Positions 25,090 through 31,325 of a stretch of 33,144 nt of DNA are shown one piece after another. The DNA is from a virus. Position numbers and translations under genes: made by a program. Every line of letters starts with the position of its first letter. Position 1 is the first letter of the stretch. The notes below the pieces were generated by a model. It had not been told where the DNA came from. It saw only the letters and a list, made by a program, of their open reading frames with translations, and searched no databases. The stretch is taken from positions 1-33,144 of the IMG/VR virus record IMGVR_UViG_3300042544_000731. One strand, written 5' to 3'.

Positions 25090-25116
25090 AGTAAACAAGT
25101 TAATCCCACGGGATTA
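25090..25116. repeat. 27-bp leader repeat containing the palindrome (copy A)
   Basis: Bases 25090-25116 are identical to 28630-28656. The right part (25101-25116) is the inverted repeat TAATCCCACGGGATTA; the left part gives ACTTGTTTAC on the minus strand. The first three bases of the palindrome (minus strand) are the TAA stop of the 95-residue gene, and the block forms the leader of the VWA gene. Confidence 0.9.
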
Positions 25117-25401
25117 CTCCGTGCTGTATTCTAATGCAAACAACGACTCAACGTAAACACGTGCAACAGCTAAGTCATCGAAGGACTTCACATCATCGAA
25201 CGTGTTGCGAGTCACAACCCACCCACGATCTGAGTCGAGTAACCCAGATGTGTTGTATGCAGGGCGAATGTACGCGAACACGTGCTTGACGATCGACTTC
25301 TTGTAAGACTTGTAGTCTCTATGTTTTTCTACATAGGCAGTCCAAGCACCGACAGGTGTGTTCTGCCAACGTAACTCTGGTCGTTTGTCCATGCCGATCA
25401 T
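25114..25401 (-). CDS. hypothetical protein between MoxR and VWA genes
   Basis: This 95-residue protein contains QNTPVGAWTAYVEKHRDYKS, aromatic and basic in the first half, and ends with a short helix (DDLAVARVYVESLFALEYST). Its start overlaps the MoxR stop (ATGA) and its TAA stop is part of the palindrome in front of the VWA gene. Its place between the ATPase and its likely partner suggests a shared role. ATG 25392 is an alternative start. No family is recognised. Confidence 0.6.
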   Translation of the reverse strand: MIGMDKRPELRWQNTPVGAWTAYVEKHRDYKSYKKSIVKHVFAYIRPAYNTSGLLDSDRGWVVTRNTFDDVKSFDDLAVARVYVESLFALEYSTE

Positions 25402-26405
25402 TTCATCGCGAATGCGGCTTGGTTAGCGATAGCCCACTGGGTAAACGCTGAGCTCTTGGTGATCGTGCGGTCGCGCTTGTGTGCCAACTTAATGGTGAGT
25501 GTCTGCACCTCGCCGGGCATCTTGGACAAGAACTTCCATGCCTTGTCGAAGTTGGTTGCATCGAGACGTGTAGCCAAGCCCATTGCGACGCAATAACGTA
25601 CGTTTAATTCCTTGGGCACAGGCACGTCCTTACCTTGCAGGATGTCCTCGATACGTGGCATCGACTCCCACACACGCAAGTGTGTCTCGAAGATCATGGC
25701 CGCCTCTTCACCGACGTCACCCTTGATAAGCTCGACGCGATCTTGCACAGGCAAGTCAAGCTCCAGTGTGTGCGACACAGCGAACCACGAACGTGGTGAG
25801 GGGAAGGGACGAATGTCACCAGTGGGCTCGAACTTGTGCAACAAGTCAGGACGGTCTTGCAACAGAGACAGAATCTCTGGGCGAATGCCACGGGTAATAG
25901 CGTGAGCAACGAAGTCGTCGATCGTGGTGTTGACGTCGATGTCACACATGCGGTTCTGCAGTGGTGCGGCAAGGTTAAACGTCACGCCTCGGTCGGTCTT
26001 GCGATTACCGGCGGCGATAATCATCCACTCTGGGGGAATGCCGAAGTCCTCGGGTGTAAGGCATAGCTGATATGCCGCGGCCTGCACTGAGGGAGGCGCT
26101 GACGTGATCTCGTCAAGGAACAGAATACCTGCACCTGACTCAGGTAGGAAACTAGGGCGTGCCCAGTTAGTGCGACCCTCGACCACATGAGGGATACCAC
26201 GTAGGTCAGTGGGTTCCATCTGCGCTAAGCGCAGGTCGATGACACCCTGCCAGTTGGCAACGTGCTCTGACAATAGCTTGCTAGTCTGGAAGACAACCTC
26301 GGACTTGCCGATACCCGATGGGCCGCGCAAGAAAGTTGTACGTGCTCGTGTCTTGTCGTTGAGGTAACGCTTAACGAGGATGGGGGTAACGTGTGCAATA
26401 CGCAT
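25398..26405 (-). CDS. MoxR-type AAA+ ATPase
   Basis: This 335-residue protein is one AAA+ module: Walker A GPSGIGKS (Lys34, Ser35), Walker B GILFLDEI (Asp98, Glu99), sensor 1 AAGN (Asn134) and the arginine of PLQNRM (Arg152), which likely acts in trans. MoxR/RavA/CbbQ-type ATPases form rings and, with a VWA co-factor, remodel or activate specific proteins. AGGAAATCATC precedes ATG 26405. The leader holds a perfect 7-bp hairpin and a copy of the 16-bp palindrome. The VWA partner lies two genes downstream and a DUF3150-like gene upstream. No cobaltochelatase subunit is near, so cobalamin synthesis is unlikely. Confidence 0.85.
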   Translation of the reverse strand: MRIAHVTPILVKRYLNDKTRARTTFLRGPSGIGKSEVVFQTSKLLSEHVANWQGVIDLRLAQMEPTDLRGIPHVVEGRTNWARPSFLPESGAGILFLDEITSAPPSVQAAAYQLCLTPEDFGIPPEWMIIAAGNRKTDRGVTFNLAAPLQNRMCDIDVNTTIDDFVAHAITRGIRPEILSLLQDRPDLLHKFEPTGDIRPFPSPRSWFAVSHTLELDLPVQDRVELIKGDVGEEAAMIFETHLRVWESMPRIEDILQGKDVPVPKELNVRYCVAMGLATRLDATNFDKAWKFLSKMPGEVQTLTIKLAHKRDRTITKSSAFTQWAIANQAAFAMK

Positions 26406-26438
26406 GATGATTTCCTATAAGTGAACAAGTTGAAAGGT

Positions 26439-26457
26439 GCCGATGAACCGCATCGGC
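26439..26457 (-). promoter_or_regulatory. leader hairpin upstream of the MoxR gene
   Basis: GCCGATG-CGGTT-CATCGGC on the minus strand is a perfect 7-bp stem with a 5-base loop, 34 bases ahead of the MoxR start and 6 bases after the palindrome at 26464-26479. There is no U-run after it, so it is not a normal terminator. It could protect the transcript, pause polymerase or affect ribosome access. Confidence 0.55.
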
Positions 26458-26463
26458 TACGGG

Positions 26464-26479
26464 TAATCCCATGGGATTA
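26464..26479. repeat. TAATCCCATGGGATTA palindrome, MoxR leader
   Basis: This perfect 16-bp inverted repeat lies between the stop of the 69-residue gene and the MoxR gene. On the minus strand its first three bases are the TAA stop of the upstream gene (26479-26477). Confidence 0.9.
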
Positions 26480-26686
26480 GTTTAGGGGAGTAACGGGCAT
26501 GCCGTCAACTTCAGTCGGTGCGGCCTCAGCCTTAGCACGTGCTTCGTTCTCTTGAGCTTGTGCTTGCTGAATGATGTTGTCGATCATGCCACGCATGAGA
26601 CCATGAGGGCCTGCGTCCAATGTACGAAGCAACACTTGCAATGCGTTAGCGTCGAGGTTCATCTCGAGTTTGATTGAGTAATTCAT
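26477..26686 (-). CDS. small hypothetical protein
   Basis: This 69-residue protein, starting MNYSIKLEMNLDANALQVLL, has a short strand, then a helix (TLDAGPHGLMRGMIDNIIQQ) and an Ala/Glu-rich tail. AAGGAAACTT precedes ATG 26686; an upstream extension to 26728 is rejected for lack of a binding site. Its stop is formed by the palindrome. No family is recognised. Confidence 0.6.
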   Translation of the reverse strand: MNYSIKLEMNLDANALQVLLRTLDAGPHGLMRGMIDNIIQQAQAQENEARAKAEAAPTEVDGMPVTPLN

Positions 26687-26708
26687 AAGTTTCCTTGGGT
26701 TAATAAGT

Positions 26709-26726
26709 GCCCGCCGTGAGGCAGGC
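26709..26726 (-). other. leader hairpin upstream of the 69-residue gene
   Basis: On the minus strand GCCTGCC-TCAC-GGCGGGC forms a 7-bp stem if one U-G wobble is allowed. The same bases on the plus strand contain a mismatch, so it would fold better in leftward RNA. No U-run follows, so termination is unlikely. Confidence 0.4.
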
Positions 26727-26739
26727 ATCCAGTTTACTC

Positions 26740-26970
26740 TTAGTTAGAGTTCAGTGCAAGCTCAGCGTACTGAGCTGTTGTAAATTGTCGAATCGACATG
26801 TTGTTCACAGTTGACTCACGCTTGACATGCTTATAGCGCTGTGCAGTCCAGTCGTAGGTTACCTCTTCAGCTTGACACAACAGCGGGAATAGTTGCATCG
26901 CTACGTCAGTCGGTAACACAAGCCCAGAACCACCAAGCTCAATGATGCAGTATGTGACGGGCTTGGTCAT
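26740..26970 (-). CDS. hypothetical protein
   Basis: This 76-residue protein, starting MTKPVTYCIIELGGSGLVLP, looks like a small alpha/beta protein with a helix around DVAMQLFPLLCQAEEVTYDW. CTGGAGTAATC before ATG 26970 is a good ribosome binding site. Only two bases separate it from the gene upstream. No family is recognised. Confidence 0.6.
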   Translation of the reverse strand: MTKPVTYCIIELGGSGLVLPTDVAMQLFPLLCQAEEVTYDWTAQRYKHVKRESTVNNMSIRQFTTAQYAELALNSN

Positions 26971-26972
26971 GA

Positions 26973-27320
26973 TTACTCCAGACGCAGGACTTCTAAGCCC
27001 TTGCCGTCATTGGTCAACGATGATGTTGTAGCACCAGAACCGAACACCTTGGCACAACGTGACGACACTGATGAACGCAATGACTGCATAGGTAGTCCGT
27101 CAGGCAAGGGGATGATCGCTGACTGACCAACACCTAGGGTGTCAATGACTGCTCGGTAGTCGACAACACCGCGCACATCGACCACTGGCTTGGTAGTTTT
27201 CTTGGGTGCGACGACAAGCTCGCCATACTCGTAGCCCTCGGGTGAAATGATCTTGAGATCACAGCCTAAGTTAGTGAGTTGATTGGCAAGACGTTCAATG
27301 GTTTTTTCTGTGATTGACAT
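26973..27320 (-). CDS. hypothetical protein
   Basis: This 115-residue protein starts MSITEKTIERLANQLTNLGC and has a basic middle (VVAPKKTTKPVVDVRGVVDY) and a Ser/Thr-rich end. GAGGACTAAACC precedes ATG 27320. It sits directly after the DUF3150-like gene (three bases). No family is recognised; a DNA-contact role is possible from its basic segment but unproven. Confidence 0.6.
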   Translation of the reverse strand: MSITEKTIERLANQLTNLGCDLKIISPEGYEYGELVVAPKKTTKPVVDVRGVVDYRAVIDTLGVGQSAIIPLPDGLPMQSLRSSVSSRCAKVFGSGATTSSLTNDGKGLEVLRLE

Positions 27321-27323
27321 GGT

Positions 27324-28205
27324 TTAGTCCTCTAACATGGAGTTGATGGAAGCAAGTAACGCAGTGGTTTGGATGTTGACTTCCTTGCGTTTAGCAGGGT
27401 CGTCGCGCAGTTGTTGTGGATGTGGCGTCGTATCGATGACTGTCTTAGCCAGTGCGATGATGTTGTCGGGGAGAATCTCCGCGAAGTCATGCAACAAGTT
27501 AATTTCCTCAGCGATGTTCTCGCACACAGAGTCACGAAAGATTGGTGCACGTACTTCTGTGCGGCCAGTCCTCTTATCGATAGCCACACGTTCAGTGCGT
27601 CCAGTCACCTCATGTAAGCGAGACACAACTTCTTTGAGTCGCTCGAGGGGTGCACGCAGAACAGCGTTCATCGATTCCTTGGTCGCCTCTTCCACTTGTT
27701 GCCTGAGTGCGGCAAGCTCTTCCTCTTGCATCGCAACGCGGAAGTCCGTCACGTCAGTGATGGGGCGGTAGTTGATCTTGAACCTGAACGCACTACGCAA
27801 GTCCGTCAGGTCTGGGTAAGCACTGGGATCGAACAGCCCACCTTGGCTAGCTTGGGCATGCATCATGACGTTGCTCCAGTTGTTGAGGAACGCAGTCACG
27901 GCCTGATCGAACTCGAGCTCGTACTTACCAATGCGCTCAGCGAACTGCATGAAGCGAGCGGACGGGAGCATGTTCTCGCCTCTGCCCCATGGGTACGTGG
28001 TGCTCTCGATGTAGGCACGGGCTTGTGACTCAATGAGACTGATGGGTTGCACCAGTGACTTGGGATACAAGTCCTTGCGGTACTGGCCTGCACCATGTGC
28101 GTTGTTGGCGGACTCTGCATCTGCAGTGGCTTTGCTGTCCTTCTGAGTCATCTGTGGTTTGTTGACTGACAGCGACACGAGTAATGCGTGATCTTTGATT
28201 GACAT
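27324..28205 (-). CDS. DUF3150-like protein
   Basis: This 293-residue protein has the order expected of DUF3150: an N-terminal segment after LVSLSVNKPQM, YPKSLVQPISLIESQARAYI, PWGRGENMLPSARFMQFAER, FDQAVTAFLNNWSNVMMHAQ, then GGLFDPSAYPDLTDLRSAFR and TDVTDFRV. The C-terminal half is helical with a likely coiled coil around residues 160-200. DUF3150 genes occur next to CobS/MoxR ATPases and VWA genes in phages and bacteria, so it is likely the third member of that module here. CTGGAGAAAATT precedes ATG 28205. A palindrome lies 21 bases upstream. The biochemical role is unknown; the family match is from memory of its pattern. Confidence 0.7.
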   Translation of the reverse strand: MSIKDHALLVSLSVNKPQMTQKDSKATADAESANNAHGAGQYRKDLYPKSLVQPISLIESQARAYIESTTYPWGRGENMLPSARFMQFAERIGKYELEFDQAVTAFLNNWSNVMMHAQASQGGLFDPSAYPDLTDLRSAFRFKINYRPITDVTDFRVAMQEEELAALRQQVEEATKESMNAVLRAPLERLKEVVSRLHEVTGRTERVAIDKRTGRTEVRAPIFRDSVCENIAEEINLLHDFAEILPDNIIALAKTVIDTTPHPQQLRDDPAKRKEVNIQTTALLASINSMLED

Positions 28206-28226
28206 AATTTTCTCCAGTTAAAGGGC

Positions 28227-28242
28227 TAATCCCATGGGATTA
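28227..28242. repeat. TAATCCCATGGGATTA palindrome, DUF3150-like leader
   Basis: This perfect inverted repeat lies between two genes. On the minus strand its first three bases (28242-28240) are the TAA stop of the 123-residue gene, and it ends 21 bases ahead of the DUF3150-like start. Confidence 0.9.
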
Positions 28243-28611
28243 GAGGGCGTCACGAATGACAGTGCGGACAGCTTCCTCGAAGTCACCGCCAGTAAAGTTG
28301 GGCTCATAGTCTGTGAGCTTCTGGTCAACAACGTCATCGATCTTGGAGTCGAAGTCGAAGTCGTTCATCGCGTCCTCAACCTTCTGCTCGATCTGGTCGT
28401 CGATGTAAACAACCGATGCATTGCACACAGCCTCACGGGTCTGGTCGTCGTCGTTGAGTAACTCAATGAGTGACGAGCGCAGGGTCTCGGGGTCAAGTGC
28501 AAGCACTGCCTGAGTCTCAGCTTTCATCTTGCTGATAACTGCGTCTGCAACGTCCGACACAAGTTTGTCGTACACGCCGCCAAGAATAGATAACATTTGT
28601 GCTTGATCCAT
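28240..28611 (-). CDS. acidic helical hypothetical protein, first gene of the left early operon
   Basis: This 123-residue protein is strongly acidic (DDQTREAVCNASVVYIDDQI, then VEDAMNDFDFDSKIDDVVDQ) and mostly helical. AAGGAGATTCATC precedes ATG 28611. It is the first gene after the sigma70-type promoter at 28701-28729, with a palindrome in its leader, and its own stop is formed by another palindrome. It could be a DNA mimic or a partner-binding protein given its charge, but this is only inference. No family is recognised. Confidence 0.65.
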   Translation of the reverse strand: MDQAQMLSILGGVYDKLVSDVADAVISKMKAETQAVLALDPETLRSSLIELLNDDDQTREAVCNASVVYIDDQIEQKVEDAMNDFDFDSKIDDVVDQKLTDYEPNFTGGDFEEAVRTVIRDAL

Positions 28612-28629
28612 GATGAATCTCCTTCAGTT

Positions 28630-28656
28630 AGTAAACAAGTTAATCCCACGGGATTA
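28630..28656. repeat. 27-bp leader repeat containing the palindrome (copy B)
   Basis: This block is identical to 25090-25116 and includes the palindrome TAATCCCACGGGATTA at 28641-28656. It lies about 38 bases downstream of the expected transcription start of the promoter at 28701-28729 and 19 bases ahead of the 28611 start codon. Confidence 0.9.
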
Positions 28657-28700
28657 GGAAAGGGCAAGGGGTGTGGGCGATCCCCTAGTCCATAGTCATT

Positions 28701-28729
28701 ATTGTAGCAGGTTGTTGGCCACGTGTCAA
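28701..28729 (-). promoter_or_regulatory. sigma70-type leftward promoter
   Basis: Read on the minus strand, TTGACA (28729-28724), a 17-base spacer, then TACAAT (28706-28701), with TGC just before the -10 (extended -10). Upstream sequence CCCCTTGACTTGACA is shared base for base with the promoter at 32205-32233. Transcription should start near 28694 and run left through the 28611 gene and the MoxR, VWA and replication genes. The -35 overlaps the stop codon of the gene at 28726. Confidence 0.85.
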
Positions 28730-29343
28730 GTCAAGGGGACGTGCAGTGGTAGCTCTAACTGTCCGGGATGCAACGACGCGCGTATCTCCCATTCCAGTTC
28801 CCTGATGGCCTCGTTGATCGTGGCGATCTTGTCCTCAACCATGTCAGTGTCAAGCGGCAGTGAGCTCTCGTACCCACCTACGTTGTACTGATGTGTGAAG
28901 TCAGGCTTGCCGTCGATCACGGGCGTTACCTCAAGATGCACCCAGTGCCAGTCATCGTCGTACCAACCCTTGAGATACTTGTAGTCCTGCTCAACCGCCT
29001 TCATGCAATCCTCGGGCGTCTTGTGTCCCCAGTCTTTGCGTGCAACCTCAAGCGTTGCCATGACGTCGTAGTACAGACGATGCACAGTGCGGCCGGTGTT
29101 TGTGAACAGTGGTTTGAGCATCCGCAGGCGGGTCTCTTCCTCAAGCTCAGGTTCCTCGTCAAGGATGTGTTGCTCCATCTGGTACTCGCTGAGCGGGTTC
29201 CAGTCCATCTCAACCACAATCCCATGGCAGTCTGACCACTCGAGCGGAGAGTCAGCGTCATAGTCCGGTAGCCAACGCACGCGGTACACCTTGCCACTCT
29301 TGTGCGTGAATATCTCTTCGTGTGTTATGTCTTCGTGTCTCAT
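28726..29343 (-). CDS. hypothetical protein, last gene of the right early operon
   Basis: This 205-residue protein is rich in acidic and aromatic residues (YRVRWLPDYDADSPLEWSDC, KYLKGWYDDDWHWVHLEVTP) and ends with a helix and a short tail ELPLHVPLT. The first part looks like a small beta domain, the middle like helices. ATGA overlaps the gene upstream. Its TGA stop lies within the -35 box of the next promoter. No family is recognised. Confidence 0.65.
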   Translation of the reverse strand: MRHEDITHEEIFTHKSGKVYRVRWLPDYDADSPLEWSDCHGIVVEMDWNPLSEYQMEQHILDEEPELEEETRLRMLKPLFTNTGRTVHRLYYDVMATLEVARKDWGHKTPEDCMKAVEQDYKYLKGWYDDDWHWVHLEVTPVIDGKPDFTHQYNVGGYESSLPLDTDMVEDKIATINEAIRELEWEIRASLHPGQLELPLHVPLT

Positions 29344-29609
29344 GGTTGATCCTCCGCATACAAAGCGATTGGTTTATATGTACTGGGCGGCTTCTTCCAC
29401 CTAAAGTACTTATGCCCAACAGCGTTCTCACAAAGATAACCAATAGGTTGTGAAGCAGTTATTGAAACCACCCCCAACTGTTTTGGCTCCGGCTGTTCTA
29501 ACTGTTCGGCATTTGCTTCGTCATACCCATCCCTAAACCCCTGCTTGTAGCCATCCAAAAAGGATTGCTTAAGCGCATCTTCTATAATTTTGTCCAAACG
29601 TCCGCTCAT
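29340..29609 (-). CDS. hypothetical protein with short coiled-coil start
   Basis: This 89-residue protein starts with a helical segment (LKQSFLDGYKQGFRDGYDEA, a repeated aromatic-Gly pattern FLDGYKQGFRDGY) and then SITASQPIGYLCENAVGHKY and a basic aromatic WKKPPS segment. AAGGAGCAATT precedes ATG 29609. It overlaps the next gene by four bases. The GY/GF repeat resembles short docking helices in other phages' small proteins, but no function is known to me. Confidence 0.6.
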   Translation of the reverse strand: MSGRLDKIIEDALKQSFLDGYKQGFRDGYDEANAEQLEQPEPKQLGVVSITASQPIGYLCENAVGHKYFRWKKPPSTYKPIALYAEDQP

Positions 29610-29618
29610 AATTGCTCC

Positions 29619-30014
29619 TTAAACAAAGTTTGATCTGCGGGTTAGCTCAATGTAGTTGTCTACATAAACACCCTCGTTGTTGTATGCATCGGTCTGCGTA
29701 TCGATGTCGTCGTCTTCCTCACCCAAGCGCAGGAACACAAACGCACCCTCATAGGTTTTACTCACAAGTTGCATGAGCTTGATTTGCAAGTCAACCCAAG
29801 GCGTCGACTCGTACCACTTGATGTCGTTGTAATGCACGCGTATCTGGTATGGATACTCATCGCTGTTGTCGATGTGGTAGTCCCAGTCGTTGTTGATAAC
29901 GTCAAGCCCAGAGTTAATGTCAGCGGCAACGAGCATCGCTTCCAACTTAAAGGCTTGGCGGTTCTCCTCTGTATTAAATAACATGACGTACTTTACGTCT
30001 GATCTGTAACCCAT
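29619..30014 (-). CDS. phage protein starting MGYRSDV, unknown function
   Basis: This 131-residue protein begins MGYRSDVKYVMLFNTEENRQ, a start common to small phage proteins, and has alternating strands with YQIRVHYNDIKWYESTPWVD and FVFLRLGEEDDDIDTQ. The family occurs in many phages of proteobacteria with no known role. The ribosome binding site AAGGAAGGA lies immediately after the palindrome at 30029-30044. Confidence 0.7.
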   Translation of the reverse strand: MGYRSDVKYVMLFNTEENRQAFKLEAMLVAADINSGLDVINNDWDYHIDNSDEYPYQIRVHYNDIKWYESTPWVDLQIKLMQLVSKTYEGAFVFLRLGEEDDDIDTQTDAYNNEGVYVDNYIELTRRSNFV

Positions 30015-30028
30015 AATAGTTCCTTCCT

Positions 30029-30044
30029 TAATCCCGTGGGATTA
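30029..30044. repeat. palindrome TAATCCCGTGGGATTA directly ahead of a ribosome binding site
   Basis: This inverted repeat fills most of the gap between two genes. On the minus strand its first three bases (30044-30042) are the stop of the 94-residue gene, and its last bases run directly into AGGAAGGA, the ribosome binding site of the MGYRSDV gene. Confidence 0.9.
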
Positions 30045-30326
30045 GTTACTCATTGCAAAAAACAACGCAACCTTCTGCGTCGTGCCATAGTGGCCGGTGA
30101 TCTCGTCGAACTCAAACTCCTCACGAGAGTGGTCAATCACAACCATGTGGGAATACACCCACAAGTTGTCGTCGGTATCCCGCCAGTCGTCAGTGCTCGC
30201 ACTGAACCATTCGTCGATGAGGGTTTGCTCCTCGTCGTCAAGTCCTGACGGGTCGGCATTGATTAGGTACGGCAAGGCGAACTCACCGATCACACATTCA
30301 ATGGTCTCAAATACAGTAAAAGTCAT
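30042..30326 (-). CDS. small acidic hypothetical protein
   Basis: This 94-residue protein contains IGEFALPYLINADPSGLDDE, then WFSASTDDWRDTDDNLWVYS and HYGTTQKVALFFAMSN. The YLINxDxSGLxDEE pattern followed by a beta region recurs in small proteins of phages and plasmids (DUF6926-like by my memory); the function is unknown. ATGA overlaps the gene upstream. Its stop is provided by the palindrome at 30029-30044. Confidence 0.65.
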   Translation of the reverse strand: MTFTVFETIECVIGEFALPYLINADPSGLDDEEQTLIDEWFSASTDDWRDTDDNLWVYSHMVVIDHSREEFEFDEITGHYGTTQKVALFFAMSN

Positions 30327-30526
30327 AGCACATCCTTTTCAATCAGTTCGATGTTGTCAATTTTCACGGGGCCCAGCTCGTCGAAGTCATCGTCGCGCCA
30401 TGGCCCACCATCTTGCAGTAAGTTATTAGCCGCGGTAATCAGTGCATCCTCTGTGCTGTCTGCAATGACCTTGGTGCGGCAAAATACCTCACGTCTCCAG
30501 TAAACAACGTATTCGTTGGCCATCAT
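30323..30526 (-). CDS. small hypothetical protein
   Basis: This 67-residue protein, starting MMANEYVVYWRREVFCRTKV, has strand-helix order (STEDALITAANNLL) and an acidic end. GGAGACC precedes the tandem ATGATG at 30526; either ATG may be used. It overlaps the tiny membrane protein gene at its start and the next gene at its stop. No family is recognised. Confidence 0.6.
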   Translation of the reverse strand: MMANEYVVYWRREVFCRTKVIADSTEDALITAANNLLQDGGPWRDDDFDELGPVKIDNIELIEKDVL

Positions 30527-30612
30527 GGTCTCCAGTAAAACAAGTCAAGCAGGACGACGATGAACCCGAGCAGGAACACAACGCGTTCCAGTTTTTCCCA
30601 ATTAGTGAGCAT
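30523..30612 (-). CDS. 29-residue single-span membrane protein
   Basis: Starting at ATG 30612 the frame encodes MLTNWEKLERVVFLLGFIVV then LLDLFYWRP and TGA at 30525-30523. Residues about 11-26 are continuously hydrophobic, enough for one membrane span, with basic residues on the N-terminal side and WRP at the end. AAGGACAAAC precedes the start. The start lies inside the end of the previous gene and the stop overlaps the next start, so it fits the operon exactly. Its role is unknown; small phage membrane proteins can block superinfection or alter the envelope. Confidence 0.6.
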   Translation of the reverse strand: MLTNWEKLERVVFLLGFIVVLLDLFYWRP

Positions 30613-30775
30613 GTTTGTCCTTTGTAAGTTTTGTTGATTTCAAAACACCTTTGGCAAACTCAATGTCAAGTGTCAAGTGCTCGATCCATGAACCTTCCTC
30701 GATGTAGCGATCAGCGGACTCAATCAAGTTTTTAAGTGCCGCTCTGAGGTGCACGATGCGTTCTAAGTCAGTCAT
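30602..30775 (-). CDS. small helical hypothetical protein
   Basis: This 57-residue protein, starting MTDLERIVHLRAALKNLIES, is helical and charged, ending LTKDKHAH. AAGGACAGAACAA precedes ATG 30775; a longer frame to 30814 is rejected. It overlaps both neighbours (four bases upstream, 11 bases with the membrane protein gene). No family is recognised. Confidence 0.6.
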   Translation of the reverse strand: MTDLERIVHLRAALKNLIESADRYIEEGSWIEHLTLDIEFAKGVLKSTKLTKDKHAH

Positions 30776-31299
30776 TTGTTCTGTCCTTTCGCAAACTGAA
30801 TCGCTTGGTACCACACCTCGTGGGCATCTGCAATGGATGTGTAGTACTCGCTCATGGAGTCGTAAAACTCACGGCTACTGCGGTGCTCAGAGTCACAGAG
30901 GACAAAGCGCACAACCTCTCCCCGTGGTGCAACTGCAACAGCGTCGCCATACGCCTCGACGAACGCAAGCTCTTCTGGTGTCAATTCGCGGTGTTGTGAT
31001 AATTCCTTGACGGCAATCACAGTCTGATCCCAGTGCGAGTCTGAACCCTCGTCGCCAAACTCCATGGGGCTGAGTATGTCGTTGGCACACTCGATGGCTT
31101 CCTCAATACTGGATGCTTGTACAGTGTGTAGTTTGGTCACAGTTGAATAAACAGTGATCTGGTATTTGTTGAGCTTTTTCTCTTGTGTCATGATGTTTTT
31201 CCTAAATGTATAAAGTGCATCGGGTCGCGTCGCGAACCAACGGCTGAGTTGTGGGTTGTCGTCCTGCATGAGCAGGGGCGGAGGCCACCCCGTTTTCAT
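30772..31299 (-). CDS. hypothetical protein with two possible starts
   Basis: From ATG 31299 the protein has 175 residues; from ATG 31191 it has 139 (MTQEKKLNKYQITVYSTVTK). Both have good ribosome binding sites: AAGGAGACTTT right after the palindrome for the first, AGGAAAAACATC for the second, which matches the style of neighbouring leaders. The shared part has a beta-rich start (TVYSTVTKLHTVQASSIEEA) and a helical end. The extra 36 residues (MKTGWPPPLLMQDDN...) look less protein-like, so 31191 may be the main start. No family is recognised. Confidence 0.6.
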   Translation of the reverse strand: MKTGWPPPLLMQDDNPQLSRWFATRPDALYTFRKNIMTQEKKLNKYQITVYSTVTKLHTVQASSIEEAIECANDILSPMEFGDEGSDSHWDQTVIAVKELSQHRELTPEELAFVEAYGDAVAVAPRGEVVRFVLCDSEHRSSREFYDSMSEYYTSIADAHEVWYQAIQFAKGQNK

Positions 31300-31309
31300 A
31301 AAGTCTCCT

Positions 31310-31325
31310 TAATCCCGTGGGATTA
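31310..31325. repeat. palindrome TAATCCCGTGGGATTA ahead of AAGGAG
   Basis: On the minus strand the palindrome starts with the TAA stop of the 257-residue gene (31325-31323) and its last two bases begin the AAGGAG ribosome binding site for ATG 31299. Confidence 0.9.

Noticed and set aside
23933-26405. MoxR/VWA pair considered as cobaltochelatase CobS/CobT or magnesium chelatase
   Set aside because: No large chelatase subunit or other cobalamin or chlorophyll gene is present, and the VWA protein has an HExxH N-terminal half unlike CobT.
26709-26726. Hairpin as an intrinsic terminator
   Set aside because: No U-run follows on either strand and the genes on both sides appear to belong to the same operon.
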